From: Bacteroidota bacterium
GTDB taxonomy: Bacteria; Bacteroidota; Bacteroidia; Chitinophagales; Chitinophagaceae
Assembly (NCBI GenBank): GCA_030706605.1
Contig: JAUZOE010000006.1
Coordinates: 1-64,000, forward strand
DNA length: 64,000 nt
Reading direction: 5' to 3'
Shown here: positions 48,304 through 57,426 of the stretch, one piece after another
Layout of the letters: each line of letters begins with the position of its first letter
How positions within the stretch are numbered: the stretch's first letter is position 1
Notes under the pieces: generated by a model
The model's database searches: none
What the model was told of the DNA's origin: nothing
Seen by the model: only the letters and a program-made list of their open reading frames with translations
Made by a program: the position numbers and the translations under genes

Positions 48304-49701
48304 CTAAAGAATTTTCTTATTGTCTGTCACAAAGGCCCTAGTACTCTCTATATACTCACCACCATTAGCGTCTTTATATTTTAAGTCCACATAAAAAGAA
48401 CGGTAGCCAGTTGCCGGGTATGCCTCCTTAACTATAATCTTAGACTTATTTTTTATTCCCAAATCCCTGGATACCCACTTCTCATCTCTAAAGTCCCTAT
48501 CCTTTGAGTCAGCAGACCAGACAATTACATCCACAAGTTTATCTGCAGTCGCCGTAACAGAAATTTTTGCTTTCTTTCTCCTTTCAGCAGTTTTCCAGGA
48601 GCAAACAGGATAGCTACTTTTTGTAAGTGTTAACCCAAGAAATGAACTTAGGTTTGCCATAGCTTCTTTCTTGTCCCCCAAACCATGCCCGGCATTAGGA
48701 ATATAACATATCAGATTCTGCCCGGGAATGCTATCATAATAGTTCTTTATATTATCAATGGGCCAGTATTCATCGTTGGTACCCATAAAGATCATTTTAG
48801 GCATCGTCAATTTTTTCCTATAGGAATAAGGATCTATCATAGCAGTGAGATCCGTACTTTTTTGTGTTCCCAAATCCTGAACGATCCCCAACTTAACGTA
48901 ATCTTCTATCTGGATACTATAATCTTTCCATACTTTAATCTGGTAGTTCATGCTTACAGGCATGTTCAACATATCAATCACCATTGGTGCAATAGCTACT
49001 ACACGATTATCATTAGCTCCGGTAAGCCATGTGGTCCATCCACGTTTTGAAGCTCCGGAGACTACAAAATGATTGATATTTTGATTCAGCTTTTGTTTGG
49101 CAAATTCCTGAACAGCATCCATGGCGCGTTTCGCACTTTTAACCATTGGAAAAAGTAATGGCCAGGTGTAATCGCCATCTTCCTTAAAATTATGCAGCGT
49201 AAATGAGATTAAAGCATCCTCTGTCCGGCCATCATACAATGGCTGATTCGGCACCTGCCTTACTACTGCCACAACTGCATTGTTCAGTTGGGCTGCTTTA
49301 CTGAAACTTTCTAACAACTCATCTCCTTTCCCGCTCCAATTAGGTAAGCCTTCTTCATTAATACTGCCTCCGGTAATAAACAATAGTGCCCCGTTATATT
49401 TAATATTCTTAGGTACAAATATGTTTAGTTGATGAGTCCATATATGCCCCCGCCAATTCTGTGAGGTGAGCATTAAACCATATACCTTCACCTCTCCAAT
49501 ATTATAGGATTCTTTGATTTTCCAGTGATAGGTATTATCACCATTATTCAGATAACTATGCATCGCAGTTGCAGGAGTTATTGCCGTTTGAACCTGTGCT
49601 ATTGCTTTCGCAGAAGTAATTGATGTTTGGGCCTGCGCTAAGGATAAAATAAAAACAAAGGGCAGAACCAACATGCCCCTTCTAATTGAAAATCTAATCA
49701 T
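48304..49701 (-). CDS. PhoPQ-activated pathogenicity-related family alpha/beta hydrolase
   Basis: The 465-aa protein has a signal peptide ending SLAQAQ. The PF10142 features are WTHQLNIFVPKNIKYNGALLFITGGS and the nucleophile region FVVSGASKRGWTTWLTGA. MIFMGTNDEYWP (Asp) and IPNAGHGLGDKKEA (His) complete the triad. Such enzymes are predicted exported hydrolases, named for a Salmonella homologue; the substrate is unknown. The ATG at 49699-49701 is preferred to an upstream frame start that would overlap susD. It lies 32 bp after susD in the same operon. Confidence 0.87.
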   Translation of the reverse strand: MIRFSIRRGMLVLPFVFILSLAQAQTSITSAKAIAQVQTAITPATAMHSYLNNGDNTYHWKIKESYNIGEVKVYGLMLTSQNWRGHIWTHQLNIFVPKNIKYNGALLFITGGSINEEGLPNWSGKGDELLESFSKAAQLNNAVVAVVRQVPNQPLYDGRTEDALISFTLHNFKEDGDYTWPLLFPMVKSAKRAMDAVQEFAKQKLNQNINHFVVSGASKRGWTTWLTGANDNRVVAIAPMVIDMLNMPVSMNYQIKVWKDYSIQIEDYVKLGIVQDLGTQKSTDLTAMIDPYSYRKKLTMPKMIFMGTNDEYWPIDNIKNYYDSIPGQNLICYIPNAGHGLGDKKEAMANLSSFLGLTLTKSSYPVCSWKTAERRKKAKISVTATADKLVDVIVWSADSKDRDFRDEKWVSRDLGIKNKSKIIVKEAYPATGYRSFYVDLKYKDANGGEYIESTRAFVTDNKKIL

Positions 49702-49733
49702 TACTATTTTTATTATTTGTGTATTAAAAAAAA

Positions 49734-51368
49734 TTATTGCAGCAGCCACATTTTGGAGAACTGAGTATCACCTTGATCTAATTTTGACACTGCCTCCTGG
49801 TAATTGGTCGCATTGTTCTTCATTTCCGTTTCAGGATACCTGTAACGAAGTGGAAATGGATTAAGAGTAAGATCAAGTACCCCATTAGTTTCAAGATAAG
49901 GCATCCTGGTTCTTCTATAATCAACATATGATTCTATTCCCATCATAAATAATCCCAGCCATTTTTGAAGGCCAATTATAGCCAGTTGTTGACTTTTACC
50001 AGCAGGGAAAGCTGCTACAGGATTATCAAAATAGTTAGCAGGAAGTGGCTCTCCCCAACGATTCAACGCCAATTCAACACCTTTCTTATAATAAGTTTCA
50101 GCATCCCCGGCAATCCATCCTTTTACTGCTGCTTCTGCCAAAAGGAACTGAACCTCATCAGCCTGCATTACAGTTGCCTTTAACAGTGGATTGGCATTTT
50201 CATTGAACAATTGAGAGAACGTAGATATCTTATAGTTCCATTTTGTATCAGGGAAATCATAGCTACCATTTGAATTAAGCACATTAACAGAACTTCCTGC
50301 AGGATACCCTGCATAGAGGGTCATAGAATCAATGATTATGGGCAATACAGGAATAATATTCGGGTTATTCCTGTCAATATATTCCCACTGGTAATTATAG
50401 GTATACCCTTTTACAGTAATCGTTCTGTTTCCACCATTAAGATTGACAGAATCCATGGTATCGGCCCAGGGTTTTTGTATGGGGGCTACCCATACTTTCA
50501 ATCGCTCATCATTCAAAGCCTTCAATGTATCCACCAAAGTCTTACAGGGTCTATAGATAAGGAAATTTCCGGTAGGGTCTACATTGGCCCTTCCCATTGG
50601 GGAAGCCATCGATGCATCTCCATTAATATATGGAATAGCGGCATTGTCAGAAACATCACTTAACAAGGGTAGTAATGCCACGGCCTGAATCTCGGCAGCG
50701 TTGTCAACTTTATTACTTTCCCTCATTAATAATCTCAGTCGTAACGAATTAGCAAGCTTGATCCACTTACTCTTATCACCATGATACATTACATCATAGA
50801 CGTTATCCAGAGCATCTGTACCATCAGTGATCAACTGCACCGCATCCTTCAAATTCTGGATTAAAGCGGGATAAATATCTTTTTGGTCATCGAATTTTGG
50901 GAAAAGGATACCATCTTGTCCGCGAAGACCTTCTGTATAATAAATATCGCCATATAGATCTGTGACAACTGACCAAAGCAGTGATTTAAATATCCGGAAT
51001 ACCCCTTCATATGTTTTATCTCCGGAATTATCTACTTGCGTTATCGCTGCATCAATCAATTTGATAACGGCAGTATATTGATACAAGTCATCACTGGGCA
51101 ATTTGAAACCCAGGTATGTATTATTATCACTGCTTCTGTTACCCTGCATATACTGTACGGTAGTAGCCAGGTTTTGCGCACCCATGCCACCCTTATTCTG
51201 ATAAAGGAATGCGGATTTTTGTATCACTGAAGATAACAGCAGATAAGGTGCAGCTGTTTCCAGCGCATCGCGTTTCGCTAATAATTCACTTTCCCTTAAA
51301 GTAGATTTTTGACAGGAAGGAATTATGAATATTATACATGTTGTAAATATTATTAATAATTTTTTCAT
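49734..51368 (-). CDS. SusD/RagB-family glycan-binding lipoprotein
   Basis: The 544-aa protein has a lipobox (IIPSC) and the SusD-like fold with TPR-like helices: YLLLSSVIQKSAFLYQ, RIFKSLLWSVVTDLYGDIYY and KLANSLRLRLLMRES. QADEVQFLLAEAAVKGW near the C-terminus is also typical. It belongs to the SusD-like_2 branch, which sits on the cell surface and closes over its SusC partner. The start was moved from an in-frame TTG to the ATG at 51366-51368. Its start is 23 bp downstream of the susC stop. Confidence 0.92.
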   Translation of the reverse strand: MKKLLIIFTTCIIFIIPSCQKSTLRESELLAKRDALETAAPYLLLSSVIQKSAFLYQNKGGMGAQNLATTVQYMQGNRSSDNNTYLGFKLPSDDLYQYTAVIKLIDAAITQVDNSGDKTYEGVFRIFKSLLWSVVTDLYGDIYYTEGLRGQDGILFPKFDDQKDIYPALIQNLKDAVQLITDGTDALDNVYDVMYHGDKSKWIKLANSLRLRLLMRESNKVDNAAEIQAVALLPLLSDVSDNAAIPYINGDASMASPMGRANVDPTGNFLIYRPCKTLVDTLKALNDERLKVWVAPIQKPWADTMDSVNLNGGNRTITVKGYTYNYQWEYIDRNNPNIIPVLPIIIDSMTLYAGYPAGSSVNVLNSNGSYDFPDTKWNYKISTFSQLFNENANPLLKATVMQADEVQFLLAEAAVKGWIAGDAETYYKKGVELALNRWGEPLPANYFDNPVAAFPAGKSQQLAIIGLQKWLGLFMMGIESYVDYRRTRMPYLETNGVLDLTLNPFPLRYRYPETEMKNNATNYQEAVSKLDQGDTQFSKMWLLQ

Positions 51369-51391
51369 AATAATCAAATATTAAAATTAGA

Positions 51392-54300
51392 CTAAAAGTT
51401 AACTGAAAATTTAAATCCATAAGAAGCAATGGATGGCAAAGCCTTGCCAATGACTCCCTGATTCACTCCTATCCCTTCAAAAGCAGCTTCAGGATCTCCC
51501 TTCTCTCCACTTTTGTTCCATTGAAAAATATTCCTTGCTATCAAACCTATTGTCAGGTTTTGAATTTTATAATTTTCCAGAAATCTTGAAGGAACAGCAC
51601 ATTCCAGCGACAATTCTTTTACTTTTAAGTTTGTAGCATCTTTAATCAATGTTTCAGCGTAGTCCCAGTATTGTTGACCATAAACCAATCCGACAATACT
51701 CCAGAATGTAGCCGTTGGATCAGCACCATTTACGATATAATCTGCATCATTATTAGCATTCCCGCCAGGCTTTAACCAAACACCTTTTAAGTAGGAAGCA
51801 TCCTGCGCATAAGCACCATAATTTGCATAGTTATAAACCAGTGCCGCCATATAAGGATACTGCATATCCTGATATTTGGGCCAGGCAAAACCTCCGGAGG
51901 CTGCATCTCGTCCACCTGCGGTATAAGGGTTAGTCCCATTTACTTTATCTCCAATTGTCAGCAAGGAGTGTCCATTGGTCTGAGCCCGCCTGGCAATATC
52001 CGAAATATATTGCCCTCCCATACGGAGGCTGGTTACCACAGATAGTCTGAATGCCTTATACCGAACGGATGAATTGAATCCCAGGATAAAATCCGGGTTA
52101 TAATTCCCGATTGCTTTTCTGTCTTTCTCATTTGTAGAAGTTTTCCAATTCCCCTGATCATCCAAAATCGGCATCCCGGCATACTTACTTGTTGAAGGCA
52201 TTCTTTGAAATACCCTATTGGCCCACATAGTACCGATCCGTTCGCCTTCAGCCAATCTTATGTCCGAATTGGCACCATTACCATAAAAAGTATATCCGTT
52301 AGGGACATAAGCCTTTGACAATTTGGTGACATGAGCATCAACCTTGGTATAATAGGCAGATAAGTCCCAATTCACATTTTTTGTTTTAATGGGAACTACT
52401 GTCAACCCTATCTCCATACCTTTTGCCTCAATAGTTCCTACATTGGTCAACATGCCTGAATATCCTGTACCCGGGGATACAGGTATTATGTCTTGCTGGT
52501 TTTCGTGTATCTTTTTGAAGATAGTAAAATCAGCAGAGACACGATTGTTGGCAAGTACCAGGTCAAAACCTCCTTCATAAGTAGTGGATATCTCTGATTT
52601 AATATTAGGATCAACCAGTGATCCTCCTATGTTCACTATTTTTACTGCCCCATAATCAACAGGGTTGAAGTTATAAGTGTTAGTATTCCTCGGCCTGCCA
52701 ATACCATGACCTACGGAAGCTACACCTCCCCTGAGCTTAAACATGTTGATAAACATAGGCAACTTCAACGTCTGCGAAGCAATCCAGCTTAACGCAGCAG
52801 AGGGATAAAAATGATGATTCTTGTCCTCGGCCAAAATGCCACCCTCATCATATCTTCCGGAAAGGTCAAGATAAACCTGGTTGTCGTATCCTACCTGTGT
52901 AGTCGCATATCCACTTTGTGTCTTACCGATACCCCATGAGTTACTTGATGATAAAGTACCCGAAACTGCATTTCCCAGGCTAAAATCGTTGGCACGTACC
53001 AGTTTACCTGCGCTTGCAAGATAATCGTATGAGTTACCATATACGTAATTATAACCTGCAGTTGCACTTGTAGAAATTTTATTAAAGACTTTGTTCCACA
53101 TTAGCATTATATCTGAATTCACAGAAAATGAATTCGATGCTTCTACAGAATAAGCACCTTCCCGCATATTCACATCAGTCCAACCCTTCGACAATTTGTA
53201 TTCAAAATTATCGCCATTATAATCCATGCCGGATCTAAGTAATAATTTCAGAGGTTTGGCCAATTGCCATTCTAACTGGGCTTTTCCAAAGAAGTTATCC
53301 TTACGGTAAGTATTGATCAGGCCATAAGTGTACATATAAGGATTGTCTCCAGCAGGATCTCCATTAGGGCGAAATTGGATTGCATTTTGTTTGACCCCTT
53401 CATATCCCTTCAGCCATATATTCTGCATTTGCTTAATTGGTGGAAGAACGGCCAGAAAGTCCATGGTTAGCTCTTCAACTACGTCATTGTTTGAAGATGA
53501 TTTATTAGGAGAAAATTGAGAAACATAATTGCTACTGATTGACACCTTTACTTTTTTAGTAATGTTATAGTCCGCATTCAGATTTAAAGTCATCCTGTCT
53601 GTTTTATTATTGGGCATTATGCCTTTGTTATCCATCTTTCCAACCGAGAAACGGAATGAACCTTTGTCTGAATTACCTGTCACACTAACATTATAATTGT
53701 TAGTTGCCCCGTTCTGCATATACTGTTGCAGGCGGTTTTCCTTTGCAGCTACAAAGGGAACAGAATCATAAGCCTGAGTAAGTGTATTCCACTGCCAAAT
53801 ATTAAAAGATCCGTCAAGTCTTGGGCCCCAGTCATATTCTCCCCCGGGCACATAAAAAGTACTTCTGATACCGGTACCAAATTCAGTTTGTGTTTGGTAG
53901 AAATTATATGGATGGTCTATAACCATTGATGTATTAAAAGAAACCCCTAGCCCTTTCTTACCACCATTACCGGATTTAGTCGTGATCATGACAACACCAT
54001 TACCCGCCTGTGAACCATATAATGCTCCAGCACTTGCACCCTTAAGCACTGAAATACTTTGAATATCTTCAGGGTTCAGTTGCGATAACAGATTACCAAA
54101 ATCTACACCGTTCTTATTAGTAATTCCAGTTGTCCCCATTGGAATGCCATCAATTACAAACAAAGGCTGACTACTAGCTGTGGAACTGGGAAGATTCAAA
54201 CTGGTTGCACCCCGGATTGTAATAAAAACAGAACCTGCCGGATCTGTACTGGCCTGTGTAAAATTTACGCCACTCATTTTACCATCAAGAGATCTTACCA

Positions 54301-55051
54301 GATTTGCACTACCACCAGTAGTAAGCTGGTCACCATTTATTTCAGCTACGGAATAACCTAAAGAACGTTTTTCCCTTGAAATACCCAGTGCTGTTACTAC
54401 TATCTGATCGCCGATTGCAACAGATCGCTTCAATTGAACCGATAAAGTTAAATTGTTGCCCACTTTTACTTCTGTAGTTTCAAAACCTACATAAGAAATA
54501 ATTAGAGTTGAATTGGGCGCCGCATCTATAGAAAAATTACCGTTGGCATCTGACTTAGTACCATTGTTTGTGCCTTTTACTAAAATGGTAGCTCCTTCAA
54601 GAGGCTGCCCTTTTTCATCGACAATTTTCCCTTTTATTTCTATAGCTGTTGGGGGAGATATAGGCAATACATCATCTTCCGGAACAATTACCTTTCTTTT
54701 TACAATGATGGTTTTATCAGAAATAACATAAGATAATTGTTGATTTTTAAAACTAGAATCCAACACTTCTTCAATGCTACCTTTTCTGATATTCAAGGAT
54801 ACCTTTTTGGCAGTTGATAATACTTCATCAGCATAAAAAAACTGGTAGCCAGTTTCTTTCCTTATTTGTTCAAACACTTTTTGAAGGGAAATATTATTTT
54901 CCTTTAAGGTAACTTTTTGTGAGTAGCCCCGAGCACTAACCTGAAGGCAGGTTACGATTAATAAAACTGTTATAAGTTTCATAATCCTAATTAATTTAGT
55001 TGTAAATCCGTTTTTTTTATGATTGGATTTAAAAAGAGCAGTTAAATACAT
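51392..55051 (-). CDS. SusC/RagA-family TonB-linked outer-membrane transporter with STN domain
   Basis: The protein is 1219 aa from the ATG at 55049-55051. After the signal peptide comes an STN domain (NISLQKVFEQIRKETGYQFFYADEV), then a carboxypeptidase-regulatory-like domain (VDEKGQPLEGATILVKGTNNG), the plug (VVTALGISREKRSLGYSV) and a long barrel ending in Phe (KFSVNF). STN domains pass uptake signals to FecR anti-sigma factors, which fits the FecR/sigma genes immediately upstream. An ATG at 54980-54982 is an alternative start nearer the hydrophobic core. Confidence 0.93.
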   Translation of the reverse strand: MYLTALFKSNHKKNGFTTKLIRIMKLITVLLIVTCLQVSARGYSQKVTLKENNISLQKVFEQIRKETGYQFFYADEVLSTAKKVSLNIRKGSIEEVLDSSFKNQQLSYVISDKTIIVKRKVIVPEDDVLPISPPTAIEIKGKIVDEKGQPLEGATILVKGTNNGTKSDANGNFSIDAAPNSTLIISYVGFETTEVKVGNNLTLSVQLKRSVAIGDQIVVTALGISREKRSLGYSVAEINGDQLTTGGSANLVRSLDGKMSGVNFTQASTDPAGSVFITIRGATSLNLPSSTASSQPLFVIDGIPMGTTGITNKNGVDFGNLLSQLNPEDIQSISVLKGASAGALYGSQAGNGVVMITTKSGNGGKKGLGVSFNTSMVIDHPYNFYQTQTEFGTGIRSTFYVPGGEYDWGPRLDGSFNIWQWNTLTQAYDSVPFVAAKENRLQQYMQNGATNNYNVSVTGNSDKGSFRFSVGKMDNKGIMPNNKTDRMTLNLNADYNITKKVKVSISSNYVSQFSPNKSSSNNDVVEELTMDFLAVLPPIKQMQNIWLKGYEGVKQNAIQFRPNGDPAGDNPYMYTYGLINTYRKDNFFGKAQLEWQLAKPLKLLLRSGMDYNGDNFEYKLSKGWTDVNMREGAYSVEASNSFSVNSDIMLMWNKVFNKISTSATAGYNYVYGNSYDYLASAGKLVRANDFSLGNAVSGTLSSSNSWGIGKTQSGYATTQVGYDNQVYLDLSGRYDEGGILAEDKNHHFYPSAALSWIASQTLKLPMFINMFKLRGGVASVGHGIGRPRNTNTYNFNPVDYGAVKIVNIGGSLVDPNIKSEISTTYEGGFDLVLANNRVSADFTIFKKIHENQQDIIPVSPGTGYSGMLTNVGTIEAKGMEIGLTVVPIKTKNVNWDLSAYYTKVDAHVTKLSKAYVPNGYTFYGNGANSDIRLAEGERIGTMWANRVFQRMPSTSKYAGMPILDDQGNWKTSTNEKDRKAIGNYNPDFILGFNSSVRYKAFRLSVVTSLRMGGQYISDIARRAQTNGHSLLTIGDKVNGTNPYTAGGRDAASGGFAWPKYQDMQYPYMAALVYNYANYGAYAQDASYLKGVWLKPGGNANNDADYIVNGADPTATFWSIVGLVYGQQYWDYAETLIKDATNLKVKELSLECAVPSRFLENYKIQNLTIGLIARNIFQWNKSGEKGDPEAAFEGIGVNQGVIGKALPSIASYGFKFSVNF

Positions 55052-55229
55052 AGATTTGTATTTTGAAGTTAAATAATAAGCAGTCTCAGACAGATGTAGT
55101 TTATTATGATACTCAAATTTTGGCCGGGTTTCGCTGCAAACGGAATCCGGTATTTTATTTGGTATTTGCTTCCTATAAATCATCCATCCCTGGTACAAGG
55201 AAATAAGAGTTTATATGCTAAAGTCATAA

Positions 55230-56435
55230 TTAAATTGGTTTTTGTGGTGAAACAAGTATTTTTCTACCTTCTATTTCAAAATGCACAACCCCGGTTAAGG
55301 CTAATTTTTCAAATACCTTAGATACATTTTCATTCCTTGTAAGTTGCCCGGTAAAATGCAGGTCTACATTTCCTTCATATTCTACATCCACATCATACCA
55401 CCTGGCAATTTGCCGTAAAATTGATTTTAAATCCGCACTTTCAAATTGAAAATGACCATGCATCCATGCTACTGCCGCTTCTGTATCAGCATTATCCATC
55501 ACACTAATTTCCCCTGCCTTATTAATATCAGCTTGCTGCCCCGGCATCAAATATTTTGGCGGTTGATTAAGAGATAATGCAGGTACGGTAAGTTTTACTT
55601 TCCCTTCAAGTAATGTAGTTTTTATTGAGGACTCGTCCTTATATGCATTTACATTAAAATGAGTACCCAACACTTCTATTTCTGATGAATTAACTTCTAC
55701 TTTAAACGGCATATTTTTGTTTTTTGCCACTTCAAAATATACCTCTCCGGTAATTACAACTTTTCGTTCTGGACCTGTAAACAAAACCGGGAAACGAATA
55801 GAGGACGCTGCATCTAACCAGACTTTTGTCCCATCGGATAATGTAACCTGGTATTGTCCGCCACGTGGTGTGATGATTGTATTAAAAAGTGCCTCATCGC
55901 TTTTGGCAACTTTTTTAACATTTATGCTGTAAGCCAGCAATCCATTACTCAATTTCTGCACTTTAATATTCCCTTGTTTACTAACAGTCCCATTAGATGC
56001 GCTATCTAATATAATGGAAGAACCATCTGCCAGTGTAAGTATGGCTTTGTTCCCTCCGGGTGCAATATCATTTTTAAGTATAGTTTTTTGTGGTGCTGTT
56101 TTTACAATTCCATGTTTAGAAGATTTGTATGAAAACATCCAATAATATCCAATGGATAAAAGAATTAGCATAATTGTAGCAGCGGCAGCAGTTATTTGCC
56201 ATGTACTCCAAGACTTTCTTACTTCCTGTTTATTTTCTTTACGAATAGTTTCAAGTAGGCGGCTATTAATCCGTTCAGCTAATTGCTGTTCAGTCTCATT
56301 TTTGTCTGCTATCAATTCTACTTCGCTATCATTAAATGAATGATACCACTCATTTAAAAGGATTTTTTCCCTCTGTGAGATAGTGCCAGCATGGTACTTT
56401 TCAATAAGTACCAGTATATTTTTCGGAAGTTGCAT
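55230..56435 (-). CDS. FecR-type anti-sigma factor
   Basis: The 401-aa protein has a cytoplasmic N-terminal part that should bind the sigma factor (EKILLNEWYHSFND), a membrane helix at about residues 85-105 (AAAATIMLILLSIGYYWMF) and a periplasmic FecR domain (TPRGGQYQVTLSDGTKVWLDAASSIRFP). A DUF4974 domain follows with LKSILRQIARWYDVDVEYEG, which is STN-like. It would receive a signal from the STN domain of the SusC encoded next door and release the sigma factor. Confidence 0.93.
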   Translation of the reverse strand: MQLPKNILVLIEKYHAGTISQREKILLNEWYHSFNDSEVELIADKNETEQQLAERINSRLLETIRKENKQEVRKSWSTWQITAAAATIMLILLSIGYYWMFSYKSSKHGIVKTAPQKTILKNDIAPGGNKAILTLADGSSIILDSASNGTVSKQGNIKVQKLSNGLLAYSINVKKVAKSDEALFNTIITPRGGQYQVTLSDGTKVWLDAASSIRFPVLFTGPERKVVITGEVYFEVAKNKNMPFKVEVNSSEIEVLGTHFNVNAYKDESSIKTTLLEGKVKLTVPALSLNQPPKYLMPGQQADINKAGEISVMDNADTEAAVAWMHGHFQFESADLKSILRQIARWYDVDVEYEGNVDLHFTGQLTRNENVSKVFEKLALTGVVHFEIEGRKILVSPQKPI

Positions 56436-56524
56436 ATTATATAGATAGTATACCGAAAAAGGTGAAACACCTACGTGTATGGAAAATATTTTTTCAACAA
56501 CTTAGTTAGATAAGGGTAGAAGTA

Positions 56525-57085
56525 TTAAAGAAAAAAAGAAAAAAAAGTTTTGGTTACTAATTTTAAATGCTTAATCGCTTTATTTAACTGATTTTCTACT
56601 GTTTTAGGAGATATACTTAGTTCTTTTGCGATATGCTTTACAGGCATTCCATCATTACGGCTATATTTAAATATCAGTCTGCATCTTTCAGGAAGTTTCT
56701 CCACCTCATTTTTTACAATTTCTAATATATGTTTATAATCCAGTGAAGATTCAATTGATAATTCAACTGCCGGGATCTTTTGGGTAGCATTATTATAAAT
56801 CCGTTCCCGCTCTTTCCTTTTGATTCTAACTAACACCATATATTTAGTAGCTGTTGCCAAATAATTTTCTAAAAATTCAATTTCAACTTTGCACCTGTTT
56901 ACCCAAAGGCTGGCAAATACGTCATGAACAATATCTTCTGCTGCCTGGTTTTCTTTTAATCTGTTATAGGCTATCACAAATAACTTTTTCCAGAAACGAC
57001 TATATATTTCAGTAAAAGCCTTCTCGTTACTCTCAGAAAGTAATACTAAAAGTGTCTCATTATTATATGATTGATATTCTTTCAT
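56525..57085 (-). CDS. ECF RNA polymerase sigma factor
   Basis: The 186-aa protein contains region 2 (FTEIYSRFWKKLFVIAYNRLKENQAAEDIVHDVFASLW) and region 4 (LPERCRLIFKYSRNDGMPVKHIAKELSISPKTVENQLNKAI). It belongs to the Bacteroidota sigma-70 family that is paired with FecR. The start is ATG at 57083-57085, preferred to an upstream TTG. It heads the FecR-SusC-SusD cassette, so it very likely controls the utilisation locus. Confidence 0.93.
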   Translation of the reverse strand: MKEYQSYNNETLLVLLSESNEKAFTEIYSRFWKKLFVIAYNRLKENQAAEDIVHDVFASLWVNRCKVEIEFLENYLATATKYMVLVRIKRKERERIYNNATQKIPAVELSIESSLDYKHILEIVKNEVEKLPERCRLIFKYSRNDGMPVKHIAKELSISPKTVENQLNKAIKHLKLVTKTFFSFFL

Positions 57086-57426
57086 AAGCAACCTGAATTA
57101 AAATTAACTAAATTTTATCATTACATCAAAACAAAAAACAAACTAAGATTTTTTTTGATTGCTCTTTTAGTTTGGAAACATAATAGAATTATAAAGGAAA
57201 AATGATACTTGATGAAACCACAGGAATTTAAAAAGCTGTTGACTTCACATTTCATTTAACTCACTGCCAATTTAAAATATTCCCTTGTCAATACACTAGA
57301 TTAAAATTGTATTTTGCAATATAAAAATTTGATTATAACAAAGAATCATTTTAAAAGCGACTATCTTTCTATCAATCCCGCAAGTTGAAAATAACTTACC
57401 ATTTATTTCTTGCTAAAAGACAAAAT
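57086..57426. other. Intergenic region between divergent sigma-factor and glycosidase-like genes
   Basis: AT-rich region that should hold divergent promoters for the two arms of the locus. I see only near-matches to TAnnTTTG (for example CTATCTTTC at 57360-57368), no clean -33/-7 pair. This fits control by the ECF sigma factor, whose recognition sequence I cannot define. Confidence 0.35.

Noticed and set aside
51392-55198. Longer susC start giving 49 extra residues
   Set aside because: The extra residues (MYQGWMIYRKQIPNK...) are not leader-like, whereas the ATG at 55049-55051 lies directly before a normal SusC leader region.
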